Shown here in pieces: positions 38,201 to 48,230 of a stretch of 64,000 nt of DNA. The notes beneath the pieces are model-generated. The model saw only the letters and a list, made by a program, of their open reading frames with translations. It was not told where the DNA came from and ran no database searches. Every line of letters begins with the position of its first letter. The first letter of the stretch is position 1. The stretch covers positions 434,001 to 498,000 of the forward strand of contig JAQGDQ010000054.1 in assembly GCA_030141605.1 (NCBI GenBank). The letters run 5' to 3'. The position numbers and the translations under genes are program-made. Source of the DNA: Tubiluchus corallicola (Eukaryota; Priapulida; Priapulimorpha; Priapulimorphida; Tubiluchidae).

Positions 38201-41200
38201 GTTCCTTAGCACGTTCTTCACTTTCATGTTTCATACGTTCGCGTTGAAATTCCAGCAGCATTGCAAGCCTTTCTGCATCGAATCCAGCATACGGGGCTAA
38301 ATCCACATCTGGTAATTGGCCTACAGTCACATGGGCGGGTTGTCGTTTACCTCTAGGTGGTGGTGGGTCAGAATCTCCTGTCATTATATCCAATTCTGGA
38401 GGTGGTGAATCATCTGCTAGCTGTTGGACAGGGTCTTCTTCTTCAGCGTGAGAAGACTGTGTCACTTCATCTAATTTATGTGCACCTTCTTCGGATTTGG
38501 CACCAGGCTGATATCCAGTGATGGAGCCACTTTCCATCCTTTTAGGGTCCAAAGCTGGCGGTCTCCTAAAGGTCTGGCTATGCAAAATAGATGAAATCAG
38601 TTGCTCGCGGTTACGTCTTTCATAAACCAGATTACGGCTATAAGCTATTCCTCGAAGTGCTTCAGGACTAAGTAGTTCCAACTGGGGGCGGGTAAGTTCA
38701 ATGTATCCTTCCATTTGAATAAGTTACAATGTGTTGAAAAACATCTAGATAACTAGAAACAATGAGCATTAAACCAATGCCTAAATAGCATAACAATTAC
38801 TCAAAACTGAATGAATAGAATGACTGGCGTAATTGAGATCTGATCCCACCGCTGCCACCTGTGTAATGTGGGGCGGATCTCACAATCAAGTATGAGCAAT
38901 CATCGCTCTTATTGTTTGGTAGCGTGTGTCATACTACTCAGTTTTTACTCAACATATTCCTCGAACACAAAACGTGAAACTAATTTTATGCAGTTTTATG
39001 ATAAGATAATGCTTTAATATTCATAAATGTTGATGATATAAAATTAGTTCAAACCAAGTGACAGCTGTTAATTTGTACCCGGGTACTAGTTCAATAAACA
39101 TGTGTTGCTACACAACTCAAAATTTACAGGCTGAAAATACTTTCAAATGCTTCAAACAGTACCCAAAAATTACCTTTGGCTAACAAAAAAAATAATTTAA
39201 TAGTTCACCAATGTTTGTTAATAGTAAGTCCATGAAGTAAAGCTCCATCCACACGAGGTTGTAATGTAAGCTATCAGCACTTTCAACTGTGTCTTAGTTT
39301 TTACCAGCCACTGCCAGTCGAAGCAAGTATCGTTGTACAAAAGGAAGCAACAGGCAGTCGCCTAGTAGCTAAATAAAAGAAACAAGAATTTATCACTTAC
39401 AATCTCTGCATCAATGAAAGTATACGTCAGCAATACTTATCGGCGGCAGCACGACGACGAAGGTGGCAGATCCACAACATCGGTGTGCACACCCGGGTGT
39501 TTAGTGCATAGCTGAACTGCGAAGTCATAAGCAGATGGGAGTCGTTCCCGGAAGCGTCCTGTGTTGGTAGACCGGTAGTTTGGTTATCATGTCAGATGTC
39601 ACAATGTAACTCGATGTAAACAAATGGTGAACTAGGCTTAATACCAGAACTGCCCAAATAGTCACTAACACGTAGTTGGAACTTTCACTAAACATTAGCG
39701 TTAGGTAGAGCCAGCTAAAGTTGCACGGTTTATATGCAAAGAGGCAAAACATATGTTAAAAAAACTGTCCAGCATTATATCTGCCCGCAAGTCTCTCTTG
39801 CAAAGAGCTACGTCGTTCTCACCACCTCTGTGAAAAGACCTCTAAAGCCGGTTGTCTAATAGTCTGGCTTCAATAACACTATAGCAGGATAACCTGTATT
39901 TGCATATCTGTTCGACGAGTTTACCCTAGTTTTGACCTATGCGCATAACTAAAGGGTAACACCTGGTTTATACATTGAATAGCTATAAACAATAGGTACA
40001 GCCCAAACTAAATTACGTATACACTCGTAAAGTTTACTTTGCCAAAAAACACATCTCATTCCACAAAGTTAAATGGGGATAGTAATAACTAAATCTAGTT
40101 ACATATACAAAGATATATGCTAAGCTCGTCGTTACAGTCTGGTTCACTTAACCTTTGACTTTTTCACGATCATCATCAGTCGCTGGAACTGTGAAAAGAC
40201 TTATTGCCAAGGTGACAAGATGAGGAACCAGCAAATTTTTAGCTGAAGTACTTCATGCAAGGAGATATTCGAATAGCATCAGGAGTTCAAGCATGTTTGC
40301 AGTATGCACTTTTCTTCTGCTTGCACAGTTTTACCCAGAACTTTCGTAAATGCTGTTAGCTGCTTATAAAGTACAGTTTTCTCTATGAGCTTTTTGATTG
40401 TGAAGCATTTTATCAGAAAGTTGTTTATGCTTTACCCGTTTTCAAGAAGAACGTCAACAGGTATTTCAGAAGATACTAGTAAAAACGTTATAAGAGTTCT
40501 ATTTCTGGGATAATTTTTCCGCCTTTTAGTTTATCTTGGGTGATCATTGCCCTTGATGCCAGTTTAAATAATTACTGTGGTCTCACAGTCACTAAGATTA
40601 AAACACAAGTAAACGAATGTGATTCTACCCATTTAAACTTTGCAGAAAAAACTACCCGTAGTAGACTTTTTTGATCCGGATCTAACACAAACAATCACTA
40701 TGGGAAGTGGTCTTTGTGTGCACACACATCACCATATTATGTACATCATCATTGTAATCTTGTCAAACAATATGTGTAAGGAAAGGATTAGAAAACATTG
40801 TAAATTACAGGTGTGATTAAAATTGATTTAAGTGTAATCGTTTGATGTTGTATATTTCTACATGCACGACCAGGTATGTAAAATAAAAACTTGTAAAAGT
40901 GCTGGTGAAGTTGCATCAGCACAACTACGTTGTTTTGCTTGCTCTCTTTTGTCACTTTGTACGCCTTAAAACTCGTGATTTATTTGATGAATTCAGTAGC
41001 TAAAACAAAGCTTTTATTTCTTTTTCATGTAGATCATACGCTGGCAGTCTAAAGCATCTAATCTTAGTAAGGCGTTAGTAGATAGCAAGACTGCTATGGC
41101 TCACCATGGAATCCGATCCCAAGATGATAGACGAAGTGGGCTTCGTAATATTGCATCAAAGGTACTACAATTAATCTGCTAAATAATGATTCTGTTGAAT

Positions 41201-44200
41201 GTTTTTACATTTAAAATTTATCGTTACTGCACCAATGGGTAAGCCATCTGAGATGTAAACTGCTCATCCTTGAGAAAGCATTAATTTATTTTTTATATTT
41301 CTTTAATCCAAGCATTCGTAAGTACCCCTAAGCAAAAAATCGTGATTTTTGAGATTTGTTGTTTTTACTTAAAATGATTTCCGTTCCTATAAGAATGGGG
41401 TATATGAAAATAGGGCAGTCTTGACAGGATGAGGTTGTAGTTAGTGCCTGGCAGTATATTCATTTCTGTTTAAGAAAGAGTTGAGGTTATGGCGATGATC
41501 CTTATTGGTGGGTCTTTAAGCTATAATGTCTTTCATATGTCTAAGTGAGAAGTTTAAAATTTGCAATTGTGCAATGTCTAGTTTTCCAGTCTGTGCTAGT
41601 TAAATGTACAAATAATTGTTTCATGCTCTCATTTAGAAAGCTAGTAAAGACGAGCACAACGTACGAAAGTATACAAGGGTTTTGATAAGGGAAGGGTGGC
41701 AAATGCACTTAAAGTGGTCCACCTACTTACGTTGTGGGGAAAAGTATCAAAATCATGAATTGAAAAAAAGATTAGTCCACCACCCAGTCCACCCTAGTAG
41801 GTTATGGTTTGCCTTTTGGTTATGTATTGTATGCTAAGCAGCCATTCTTCCATCAGCACTGTGAATTCTGTCATAGATGACTTTATTATTTGCAAAACAA
41901 AAATATGTGAGAAACTTCATTATGACTCAAAAGTAAAGGTATCTCAATGTACAATGTCTGGTCAGCACATTTTGGTACCACTGGATTTATATCACCACTT
42001 AGTAATTGCTAAATGTATTAAGTGACTTGTTTCTTTGCAGAAAGAATATCGTCATGTTTCTCTTCAAGTAAACATGGAAAGGGTTATGGCATCTCAAGTG
42101 CGAACTGTTGTAACAACTCGTACGATTAGTAATTTTCCCTTGTCAGTGCAGTCTACGCCATCACCTATTTCATCCTCTGTGATATCAAAATCACAAGACG
42201 TAAGTAGTATGCAGTAGTAATAATTATTATTCAAATTATTAAGTGAAGTACTGCTTTTTGCCAGTAGATGTACTTACTGTTGTGTTTCATAAGTGATGTG
42301 TAAGAACTTGATATTGCAGCATGCTGCTGCCATGCTAAGTTGTTGTTAAAATGGACCTCTGGTTTTGATACTGGGGAGATTAAGCAATCAGGCTTTCATT
42401 GTAAGTGGTTTATTTATACATGTAAATCTATTTTTCGAAGTTTTGGGATTTCGGTAAAACACTTATTGAAATCGAAGTCTTGGGTTTCAGTAAAAAACTG
42501 ATTGAGATGAGACATAGAATGTCACATTTCGTAATGAGACACATTACATACGTACATGTTGTAACACATTGCAAGTGGGTTATTGACCGTTAGTTGAACT
42601 GTGCAGCATACACTTTGTTGCTTAGAGTTGACAAAACCAGATTTTTATGATACATGTAAGTATCAGTGATCAGCCATACATCATAAGCAGTTTATTGCAT
42701 TTTTATCTACCTACCTCACCTGTATAACATTAATCTGGTACGCATGTGACAGCTATCAGAAAATTTGGAAAACTACAGATTTAGAAATGAGTATGAACTT
42801 GGTTTTTGATGCAAACAGAGATCAACAACTGGAAGATTTCTGCACTTGAAGTCTCTAATAACTTTGACGATTTCAATGTAATTCAATGGAAAGTAGTCCC
42901 ACATTTAGACGTTTGGTTTTGCACTCCCAGCATTTTCTCAGCCTAGAGGACTTTTCAGCTTCTTTCTGCATCAGTGTGCAATCATGTCCAAGTCGCTTAG
43001 ATATAAAGGTCTACAAGACGGTGACTGTTTTATTTTAGCCTTTTTCAATATCAGTTTTGACCATTTTTGCAGTACGTGCTTTACTGATTTCCAACTTCAC
43101 TTTTTCTCTTTTATATGGAATGGAAAAAAACATATGTATTTGATATACACACCTTTGTATTAGAGCTCATATTCTTATTGACTCTGTTACATAGATCTGT
43201 TTTTATGAAATTCCCATTGAAAATTTTCATTTTTTAGCCGTTGAGAGGGTCTAATGAAAACTTGATTAATTAAGTGGCGAGTTTTAGTACTGTTTTCTTT
43301 TAATAAAAGAGTAATTGCTTTTTTCAGGAACATCCTAGACTTTCGACTGCTGTAGCAGCTGCTACTGCACGAAATATAATGCAGAGAGCAGCAGCACAAT
43401 CTAGTTTAGCTCTAAATTCTAATTTGCCATCTCAGAACAGTATTCGCATGAATGTAACCAAGGCCACGACTAGACCAGGTGAGTAAACAAATGTTATGTA
43501 TATATATTAAAACATATTGTTTTCCAGCATGATGAGAGACTAAATTGGCCACTATTTTGTAAGTGTGGTTGCAGATAATTAGAACACCTGATTCAGATTC
43601 AAAAGCAGTAGCAAGCAAATGACACTCTAGAAATTTTGCCATAATATTGTAATAAAGTAAAATTGCCTATTTTTGCAGATTCTTTATTTTTAGTAAACAT
43701 CAAGGGAAGCTGAAATGAAAGGAAAAATAAAACCTTTTTTACTAGTGTGAACATGGGTCTTAGGAAAAATCCAATTATCTTGTCGATCACACTTTTCAGC
43801 TCAATAATTCGTTCATTATCTAGTTCCAAAGTGTGATAATTAGTCAGCATGTTTTTGGCTCAGGATAAAAATCTGTATCAATATTTGTTAATTAACTAAA
43901 GCTGTTTAATTAATTAATTTTTAATTTATCTAATTCCAGAAGTATTTATTCAGTTGAATTAGAACTATTTAATTAACTCATTTTAAATTGATCTAAATTA
44001 CATGTTCTCATGCCTGATTGGGTTGAATTTTGGCCTGATGATTAATTATGTCAAAACGAAAAATTTCTGGCAATTCGTTAATTAATTATAGCTGTTTAAT
44101 TGCAAACCTTGAAGCTCAGGTATTAGATTTTAAGATTTTTTCAATTCTATTTTGTTACTACCAATTTAGTGAGTATAGTTTGAATATCGTAAAAGTTGAT

Positions 44201-47200
44201 TTTTTATTTATTTTTCACTATTTTTCGAGTGACGGTATTATTTGTGTTTTTTGTGCATTTTGTTAACTTTGTTACCATTTCTTTCATATTTTTTAATATA
44301 TGGTCTTTTTCCATTGTAATTTACGTTTGTCAGTATGGGCGTTATTTAATTAATATGACCGATTCAGTAAAACAAAATTTCACAATATTCTGTTTATAAG
44401 TAATCTTGTGCATAGCTTTTGTAGATTTATTTTCTTTTATATTTATTAATAACTGCTTTTATTTTCTATATAGTTTTTTCACAACCAGTTAATACAAATC
44501 ACTCTCGACCTGCACCTAGAATTCTTCTACAAAGTAAATCAGGTGTACCTTCACAAACTTTGCCACAGGCGCAACCTCAGCCACCTCGTCAAGCGGGTAA
44601 GTATGATCTAACTGAGTTTTGTAATGTGGGTACCACTGTAGTATTTCTGCTAGCGGTTTTTTACATTTTTACTCCAAATTTATTTTTGTTGTCTATATCT
44701 CGTAGTTTTTTTCTTATCGTGATTGTCCTAACGTAAATTATTATATATCCTGTTCTTACAGAGTTTTGTTTCAAATGAACAGTATACATATTGTGTAATG
44801 CAGGCTGCTTAGCTTTATTTTTAGCTGAATTTTTACAGTTTGTGTTACATTTAAAACCACAACATGTAAATTCGTGACCTGTACTAAAATTTAAACATTC
44901 TTCAATTGCTAAAATTTAGACAATTAGATGTTTCATTTCATAACACACTATATGTAAATTACATTTTAGCACCAAAAGTAGGAGTGCCTCAGCCTATAAT
45001 AGATTTAACTGATGAAGATTCTAGTAAAGTTCCTTCAGCTGCTTCCTTGTCTTCTGCCATGTCATCGTCATTGAATTTAGTCCCTTCTTCGCAAGTGAAA
45101 CAACAAAGCATCAGACAGCCTGGTACAGGAGGTAAAGCTGTGTGCAGAACATATTTTCAAAAGTAGAATTACAAAACTAACCAATATGTGTAATTGTGTT
45201 ATATGTGTAACTGAGTATGATACATTGCAATAAAACATTGAATGACAAGTTATAGTCTTGTAAGCTAACCCCGTTTCTGAATTGTGTATGTTAGCTATGT
45301 GCTACTCAAGTTTCCTGCTTGAAATCAAGGTCACATTGTGTTACAGTTGTTACAAGACCCTGCTGGCCAATAACATTTTAGACCATGTTGTGTCTAAATG
45401 TTTCTAAAGTAATCACAATATTTGACATAAAAGAGTTGTTCTGTTTGGAACTGTAGTTTGCAGAGTAGAGTACATTTTTAGAGTAGTTGTGTCTTTCATC
45501 TAGTGCAGTCTGTACTTCGTTGTAGCAAACTTTTTAAAAATGTTTCTCATTAAATGTGTGAATGGATATTGCATGCATAGGTGTTGTTGCAAGGGTACCT
45601 GCTGGAGTAACGGCATTGCGGCCTGCAAGGCCAGTTCCACCACAGTTTGTTGTGCTTCAGCCGTCAAGACAAGCGACACCAAATATAGTCAGCTGTAAGT
45701 ACAAAGTACATTCATGATCTATCTTGAGTAATCTGCTTTTTGCTTTGTGTAATACATGTGATATTGCTTTGATGATCATTAATTGATTTTTTCAATTCTA
45801 TTTTTTTTGCTAATGAATCTGAAGTTCTTTTCTTCTCTCATTTCAGCTGTTGCTCAGGGTAGTGCCAATAAAACCTATATACTTTCACCAACTGGACAAA
45901 TTATTCCTAACAATTTTGTCGTTCAGCCAACACCTCAAAACCAACCTGCTTCTTCGCAGTTGCTTTCAGTTCGGCAGAGTAAGTAGTTTAAATAATTGGT
46001 GCATTCTTGTTTTCTTGGTGCGAGCTAACCATGATATAGGGCCCAATAAATTTTGTAAAAGAATTTGTTGATCCTAGTTACAACAATCAGTAGTGCAATG
46101 TAATTTAGGTAGTACTTTGGAAATCTATTACAAATACAGATGTATTTGATATTTACTTTACTATCATCACAGGCATTTGTAAATGTTAACTTCTTTAGCT
46201 AGGGAGAGGTTGAATCCCAGGATGATTAGTTTTACTTAAAGTATTTAAGAATTAGAAGACAAAAAGCACTTGAGGCAGTAGTAGAAACTTGAGAACCTAC
46301 ATACTGTCTAGGTAGTACCATTGTTTTCTCCATTAATTTCCTAAACTGGTTTTTGAGACTGCGATTTTCAGATCAACTGAAAGTTGACGGCAACATCAAA
46401 AGCTGACACGAGCAAATCACACTATCTAGTTGAATTCGTAGTGCTGTGTACAAGCGAACCGAACTACCTGTCTGCATTCGTAGTGCCATGCAAAAAACTA
46501 TTTTGAAATTCACAGTGCTATACACAAACAAGTCATATTACCTACCTATCTGTATTTGCAGTGCCGTACACTAATATACCGTACTACTTGCTGCTTCTAC
46601 GGTGCCGTATACACAAAGAAACCATACTACCTATCTGAATGCACAGTGCCACACACAAACCATACTACCTATCTGGGTTCATGGTACATTCATGGCATTA
46701 ATATCAGAATATTGCCGGTATCCGTCTGTGTCTTCAAGAATTGCAGTCTTTATAGGCTGATTTCTCTATGATGGAACACATAAGTAATACGCTTACTCTA
46801 GACAAGTTTTAGAAGCTGAGCAGTTTTAAATGTAAAAGGCACAAGTTACTTGAATTACAAACATATACTTAGATTGGTCAATAATTTTTGAGATTAGAAC
46901 GCTAAGCAACACAGTTGTGTATGAAAAAAGCATTTACTTTATTTTGCAGCTGTTCCCATTCAGGTGCCAAGCATAGCAGTGCGGCCACCAATAGCTAGCT
47001 CTATTTCAACTCCATCTAATCAGGCAATGTTGTTACAACAGCGTCTTCCAGTTTCTAGTCTGTCGTTACAGCTGGTAAGCGAACCTTAATATAATTTTTT
47101 GTCTTTTATGTTGAAATGTATGCCAAGGCTTTTTTATTAATCATAGCAACAATATACGTCACAGTGAATAAAACTGTTGCTAACTAAATGCATCACATAC

Positions 47201-48230
47201 ATGCCACATTGTGACCAAGGCACATGCAAATGTTGCTTGCATGATTTTTCACATTTAATGTTCATTCTTATCTCATATAGTTAGATATAAAATTAAATAT
47301 GTCTCTCATGATCGAAAATGATATAGGCATAAGGTAGTTAAATGTTTTGTTAGTTTGATTTTGTATTTTGCACTTTTTAGCCAAAACCTGAGCATCCAGC
47401 GCCATTACCACCACTAGAGCCTGGCACTAAAATTTTTCCACTTAGACCTTGGCTCACCATCACTAAAATAACATCAGGTAATGTTGATTATATATTGTAT
47501 TGTTCTTAATTAAACTTTTGCTGATCTGTGCTGCCACATAACAGTTGTTCATAGATTAATAAAAAAATGCAAAACTCAATTGCTTTACAATACCCAGTAC
47601 CCTGATGTGCACTAGACCCACTTTTTGCATCTCGTTGGAGCTGAGAATTGTGTTTTAGATTTTTCACATGATGTAAAACTTGTTTTGAAAAAGACTGCCT
47701 CCATATCTAAAACATTTATGTAAAATATTCGGCAAATATAGAAGGAATATTAAGGCAAAGTTGTATGACTTGTAGTATCAGTTTACAAACAAGGAAGTAG
47801 ACAAAAAACATTTTTTCTCTTAAGTTTTGTCTGCTCAAGGTAAGCATACTTCAAACCACACATGCATACCAAATTACTCTAGAAAGCACAAGAGGTGTAA
47901 TTGTATATTTGTGCATGTTTGCACATCTTTTAAATGTGTGGCCGACTTTTGATCTATATTGCAGGTCTGGTGATATCCTGGGATATGCACATGCAAAGTA
48001 CTCAAGCTGAGATTGCATCCTACCAATTGTTTGCCTACCAGGAAGGCAATCAACCTCCTCATACATCGTTGTGGAAAAAAATTTCAGATGTAAAGGCGTT
48101 GCCACTGCCTATGGCTTGCACATTAACTCAGTTTAGTGAGAATAACACGTACCACTTTGCTGTACGAGCCGTAGACTCGCAGGGTCGTATTGGTCCATTT
48201 AGTGACCCACGGTCTGTACTATACTGTTGA
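29203..48230 (+). CDS. ATF7IP: ATF7IP-like (MCAF1) chromatin cofactor, 12 coding exons, 1045 codons
   Basis: Homologue of the nuclear SETDB1/MBD1 partner that supports H3K9 methylation. Coding exons: 29203-30777, 31139-31243, 41033-41161, 42041-42199, 43328-43478, 44474-44596, 44970-45131, 45581-45694, 45847-45978, 46950-47074, 47381-47477, 47965-48230. All are GT-AG with matching phases. Residues 1-525 (one large exon) are acidic and Ser/Asp-rich, with a SUMO-interacting-type motif ILISDSDDE near 393-401 and basic NLS-like clusters (KRK 435-437, KKSK 449-452). Residues 526-605 form a Lys/Leu-rich, probably coiled segment. A second SUMO-interacting motif, PIIDLTDED, lies near 756-764 in a Pro/Gln/Ser-rich region. 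A C-terminal fibronectin type III domain (about 937-1042) carries the family hallmark VKALPLPMACTLTQF. Intron 2 is 9.8 kb because of an LTR retrotransposon. The open frame is intact. Confidence 0.93.
31040..31115. repeat. (CTG/CTA)n trinucleotide tract
   Basis: Imperfect TGCTAC/TGCTGC repeats in ATF7IP intron 1, just upstream of the exon-2 acceptor. It is a microsatellite, without coding role. Confidence 0.9.
32204..32332. repeat. CCTGTGCCATTTTTACC minisatellite
   Basis: Degenerate units of about 13-18 bp on the plus strand (CCATTTTTCCTGTACC / CCTGTGCCATTTTTACC), about seven copies, in ATF7IP intron 2. The reverse complement matches the array at 23846-23945 and is similar in style to 16600-16890. 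It directly abuts the truncated edge of MITE M1 copy B. Confidence 0.75.
32478..32482. repeat. Target-site duplication GTCTG (left)
   Basis: GTCTG at 32478-32482 precedes the LTR and recurs at 40137-40141 after the other LTR. A 5-bp duplication is usual for Ty3/gypsy integrase. Confidence 0.9.
32483..33759 (-). repeat. 3' LTR (1277 bp)
   Basis: On the plus strand it begins TGTAATGTGG and ends GTCGTTACA, giving the standard TG…CA ends. It differs from the other LTR at about two dozen positions by eye (about 98% identity), including a TA length change near its end. Any open frame inside (for example 33146-33373) is shared by both LTRs and has no family. Confidence 0.95.
33760..33770 (-). promoter_or_regulatory. 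Polypurine tract of the retrotransposon
   Basis: Read on the minus strand, TTAGGGGGCTG directly precedes the 3' LTR. It is the expected primer site for plus-strand DNA synthesis. Confidence 0.75.
33852..35279 (-). CDS. Retrotransposon reverse transcriptase - RNase H
   Basis: Open frame of 475 codons from an internal Met. Reverse transcriptase occupies about residues 60-260, with KKDGTIRFCVNYIKLN, a KLDLTKGYWQIPL block and the catalytic YIDD (in RGYIDDTVIW). The connection follows with FLGFIGFYRSFVPGFS. RNase H starts at about residue 345 (TVDASTTGLGGILSQ, then an ELELLAIVWAV helix) and ends near the IADSLSRN motif. The usual TDH-P-L block of RNase H, which holds a catalytic Asp, is not recognisable here; the segment reads VSSVSHLV. 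That suggests loss of RNase H activity or local damage. The frame is shifted by one relative to the integrase frame upstream, with 68 bases of overlap, so this product is not continuous with it in this copy. Confidence 0.92.
   Translation of the reverse strand: MILAYPYHLYKTQKQQLIHILRKHADVFSDVPGCTDLIQHEIFVPKDYKPIRQAPYRVPKAQEEALRREVDEMIKLGIIQKSDSSTTSPVVVVPKKDGTIRFCVNYIKLNEVTTFDPYPIPNMQELLSNMHGAKYMTKLDLTKGYWQIPLHPNSCKLSSFVLPWGQWEFLVIPFGLVNAAANCQKLMDRLLEGSPHFTRGYIDDTVIWSSDWSQHLKHVDDILSRVFRAKLTIKPKKCAFALSKVDFLGHVDGQDVLRPQPDKLEFIKHFPRPKTKKEVRSFLGFIGFYRSFVPGFSRVATLLYELTKKHRSNDVVWDEECGSAFIQLREAVTSDTFLGAPDFSKEFLLTVDASTTGLGGILSQKTDEGNAQAITYISQNLTKPESNYAVVELELLAIVWAVQKLSYYLLGRQFVILVSSVSHLVAKMKGKNRKLACWSLILQEYTFRIEYIKGKANIADSLSRNWEADKPDTAA
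35212..36144 (-). pseudogene. Integrase core and C-terminal part, after in-frame stop
   Basis: Same reading frame as the protease-integrase frame upstream, separated from it only by a TAA at 36147-36145. It holds the second half of the DDE core (TNQGPAF where the family has an Asp in place of Asn, then the QTSDLTERYNQTLK block with the catalytic Glu), then the GPY/F module (KGPYQVLEKV, HINLLRPW). The Asp-to-Asn change and the stop mean this integrase is very probably inactive. The frame stops at 35212, inside the overlapping reverse transcriptase frame. Confidence 0.88.
36145..37359 (-). CDS. Retrotransposon protease and N-terminal integrase
   Basis: Frame of 404 codons. The retropepsin active site RDTGAN is near residue 50, with an ILCGHG flap-like segment and DCLLGNNYM downstream. 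After a Lys/Glu-rich linker comes the integrase zinc finger (H-x6-H, then CPICQKC) near residues 310-355, then the first catalytic Asp of the core (VSMDYIEPF). It ends at a TAA (36147-36145) inside the core. It overlaps the gag frame by 28 bases in the -1 frame, as in elements that make Gag-Pol by frameshifting. The ATG at 37359 is therefore only the first Met of the open frame, not necessarily a start. Confidence 0.9.
   Translation of the reverse strand: MPMARTNAIKGQIQYTELPSTDGITYGKDESYCFPARINGYKVDVQRDTGANVNCIHRRYVNVEQLVPGQTVDILCGHGDRRPCKVARLPIESQVVTGELEFVVQDKLPSDCLLGNNYMKTFIPKSMVGKRLPNDVSQRENHCTNSSTQTSNSQLKKPKTRKATQKPSNARPTIANVAEVANSDDQCSPDRGIDVVVKTQVMTRAQAKKLQEENQHDVAPEDELNSVLDEKPLCAGEDRGKLRQQQQGCVTLKPLFDSVIPEEEAVQLGKGYYIKDGLLLLFLRRAKGKEGKSLIVLPKERRAEVLKMAHDNKLAAHFGIQKITQKVLSMFFWPQVHGDIRAYVRSCPICQKCSKRRTADRAKLRPISVVQLPFQKVSMDYIEPFARTKSGNRYALVITDYCTR
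37332..38714 (-). CDS. Retrotransposon Gag
   Basis: Intact 460-codon frame starting 129 bp inside the primer-binding site. The N-terminal 110 residues are acidic and Pro-rich. The middle (about 205-390) is the Ty3/gypsy-type capsid region, with YFSYLERCLV and W-rich helices. A single CCHC zinc knuckle, CFNCGGYGHYAVSC, lies at about 433-446. The pol frame begins in -1 at the 3' end, preceded by an A-rich run (near 37385). Confidence 0.9.
   Translation of the reverse strand: MEGYIELTRPQLELLSPEALRGIAYSRNLVYERRNREQLISSILHSQTFRRPPALDPKRMESGSITGYQPGAKSEEGAHKLDEVTQSSHAEEEDPVQQLADDSPPPELDIMTGDSDPPPPRGKRQPAHVTVGQLPDVDLAPYAGFDAERLAMLLEFQRERMKHESEERAKERQHALQLHKMSLSFESEMAATSESRHPRCTTANTQEGAIEDRSTPRHESLKIKYFGEGSQEPDLAEYFSYLERCLVVNRIPKKDWPCVLSRALAGHTKALRAYNCVPQGDLQDYDKIKECVLSFFSLTPDYYRQTFRKVTRGVDECYRAYFTRVKNAGDLWLQAANVQTLEQAKDLFYLEQALSRVLPQIARWVRRNNITEDVATKCDYYAYSEGLDLDKQSQYGSRGKPMKQHRSSKNNKLVDEPQEAEGLQKSARCFNCGGYGHYAVSCPKTKHPPKQICQWLGRMP
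38843..38859 (-). promoter_or_regulatory. Primer-binding site, tRNA-Leu
   Basis: The plus strand reads ATCCCACCGCTGCCACC here, two bases from the LTR. From memory it equals the 3' end of animal tRNA-Leu(AAG) including CC of the CCA tail; the final A is replaced by T at 38860. The minus (element-sense) strand is therefore complementary to that tRNA and would prime reverse transcription. Confidence 0.8.
38862..40136 (-). repeat. 5' LTR (1275 bp)
   Basis: Partner of 32483-33759, with the same TGTAATG…GTTACA ends. In the element's orientation it is the promoter LTR. It is followed outside by the GTCTG duplication at 40137-40141. Confidence 0.95.
40137..40141. repeat. Target-site duplication GTCTG (right)
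   Basis: Exact copy of 32478-32482. Confidence 0.9.
46428..46695. repeat. Degenerate 40-55 bp tandem array in ATF7IP
   Basis: About six diverged units of the form ATTCGTAGTGCCGTACACAAAC…ACCATACTACCTATCTG lie between exons 45847-45978 and 46950-47074 of ATF7IP. An open frame at 46556-46771 is an artefact of the array. Confidence 0.75.

Larger units (their letters stand above)
32483..40136 (-). mobile_element. Ty3/gypsy LTR retrotransposon of Gmr1 type (IN before RT), about 7.65 kb
   Basis: Complete element on the minus strand: LTR (40136-38862), primer-binding site, gag, then pol in the order protease, integrase, reverse transcriptase, RNase H, polypurine tract, LTR (33759-32483). RNase H ends at 33852, about 90 bp from the LTR, so no integrase follows it. 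In nearly all Ty3/gypsy elements integrase comes last. Integrase first is the arrangement described for the Gmr1 clade and is otherwise typical of Ty1/copia. The RT and RNase H sequences are gypsy-like. The copy is damaged: a stop codon and a changed catalytic residue in integrase, and a frame change before RT. It lies antisense within ATF7IP intron 2. The clade call is inferred from gene order. Confidence 0.93.
32341..40201 (-). mobile_element. MITE family M1, copy B, split by the LTR retrotransposon
   Basis: The two pieces 32341-32482 and 40137-40201, read on the minus strand and joined across the insertion, are homologous to 7759-7970 of copy A. Shared words include CACTTGACAACGCC, CTAGCAAATCACTC, CAGACTAATGCA and GTCAAAGGTTAAGTG. 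The outer end at 40201 is followed by TA, like copy A. The other end of the MITE is missing: homology stops at 32341, where the minisatellite begins. This copy serves as the target site of the retrotransposon. Confidence 0.82.

Noticed and set aside
33852-38714. An envelope gene or infectious retrovirus
   Set aside because: Only about 90 bp lie between RNase H and the 3' LTR; no room and no env-like frame.
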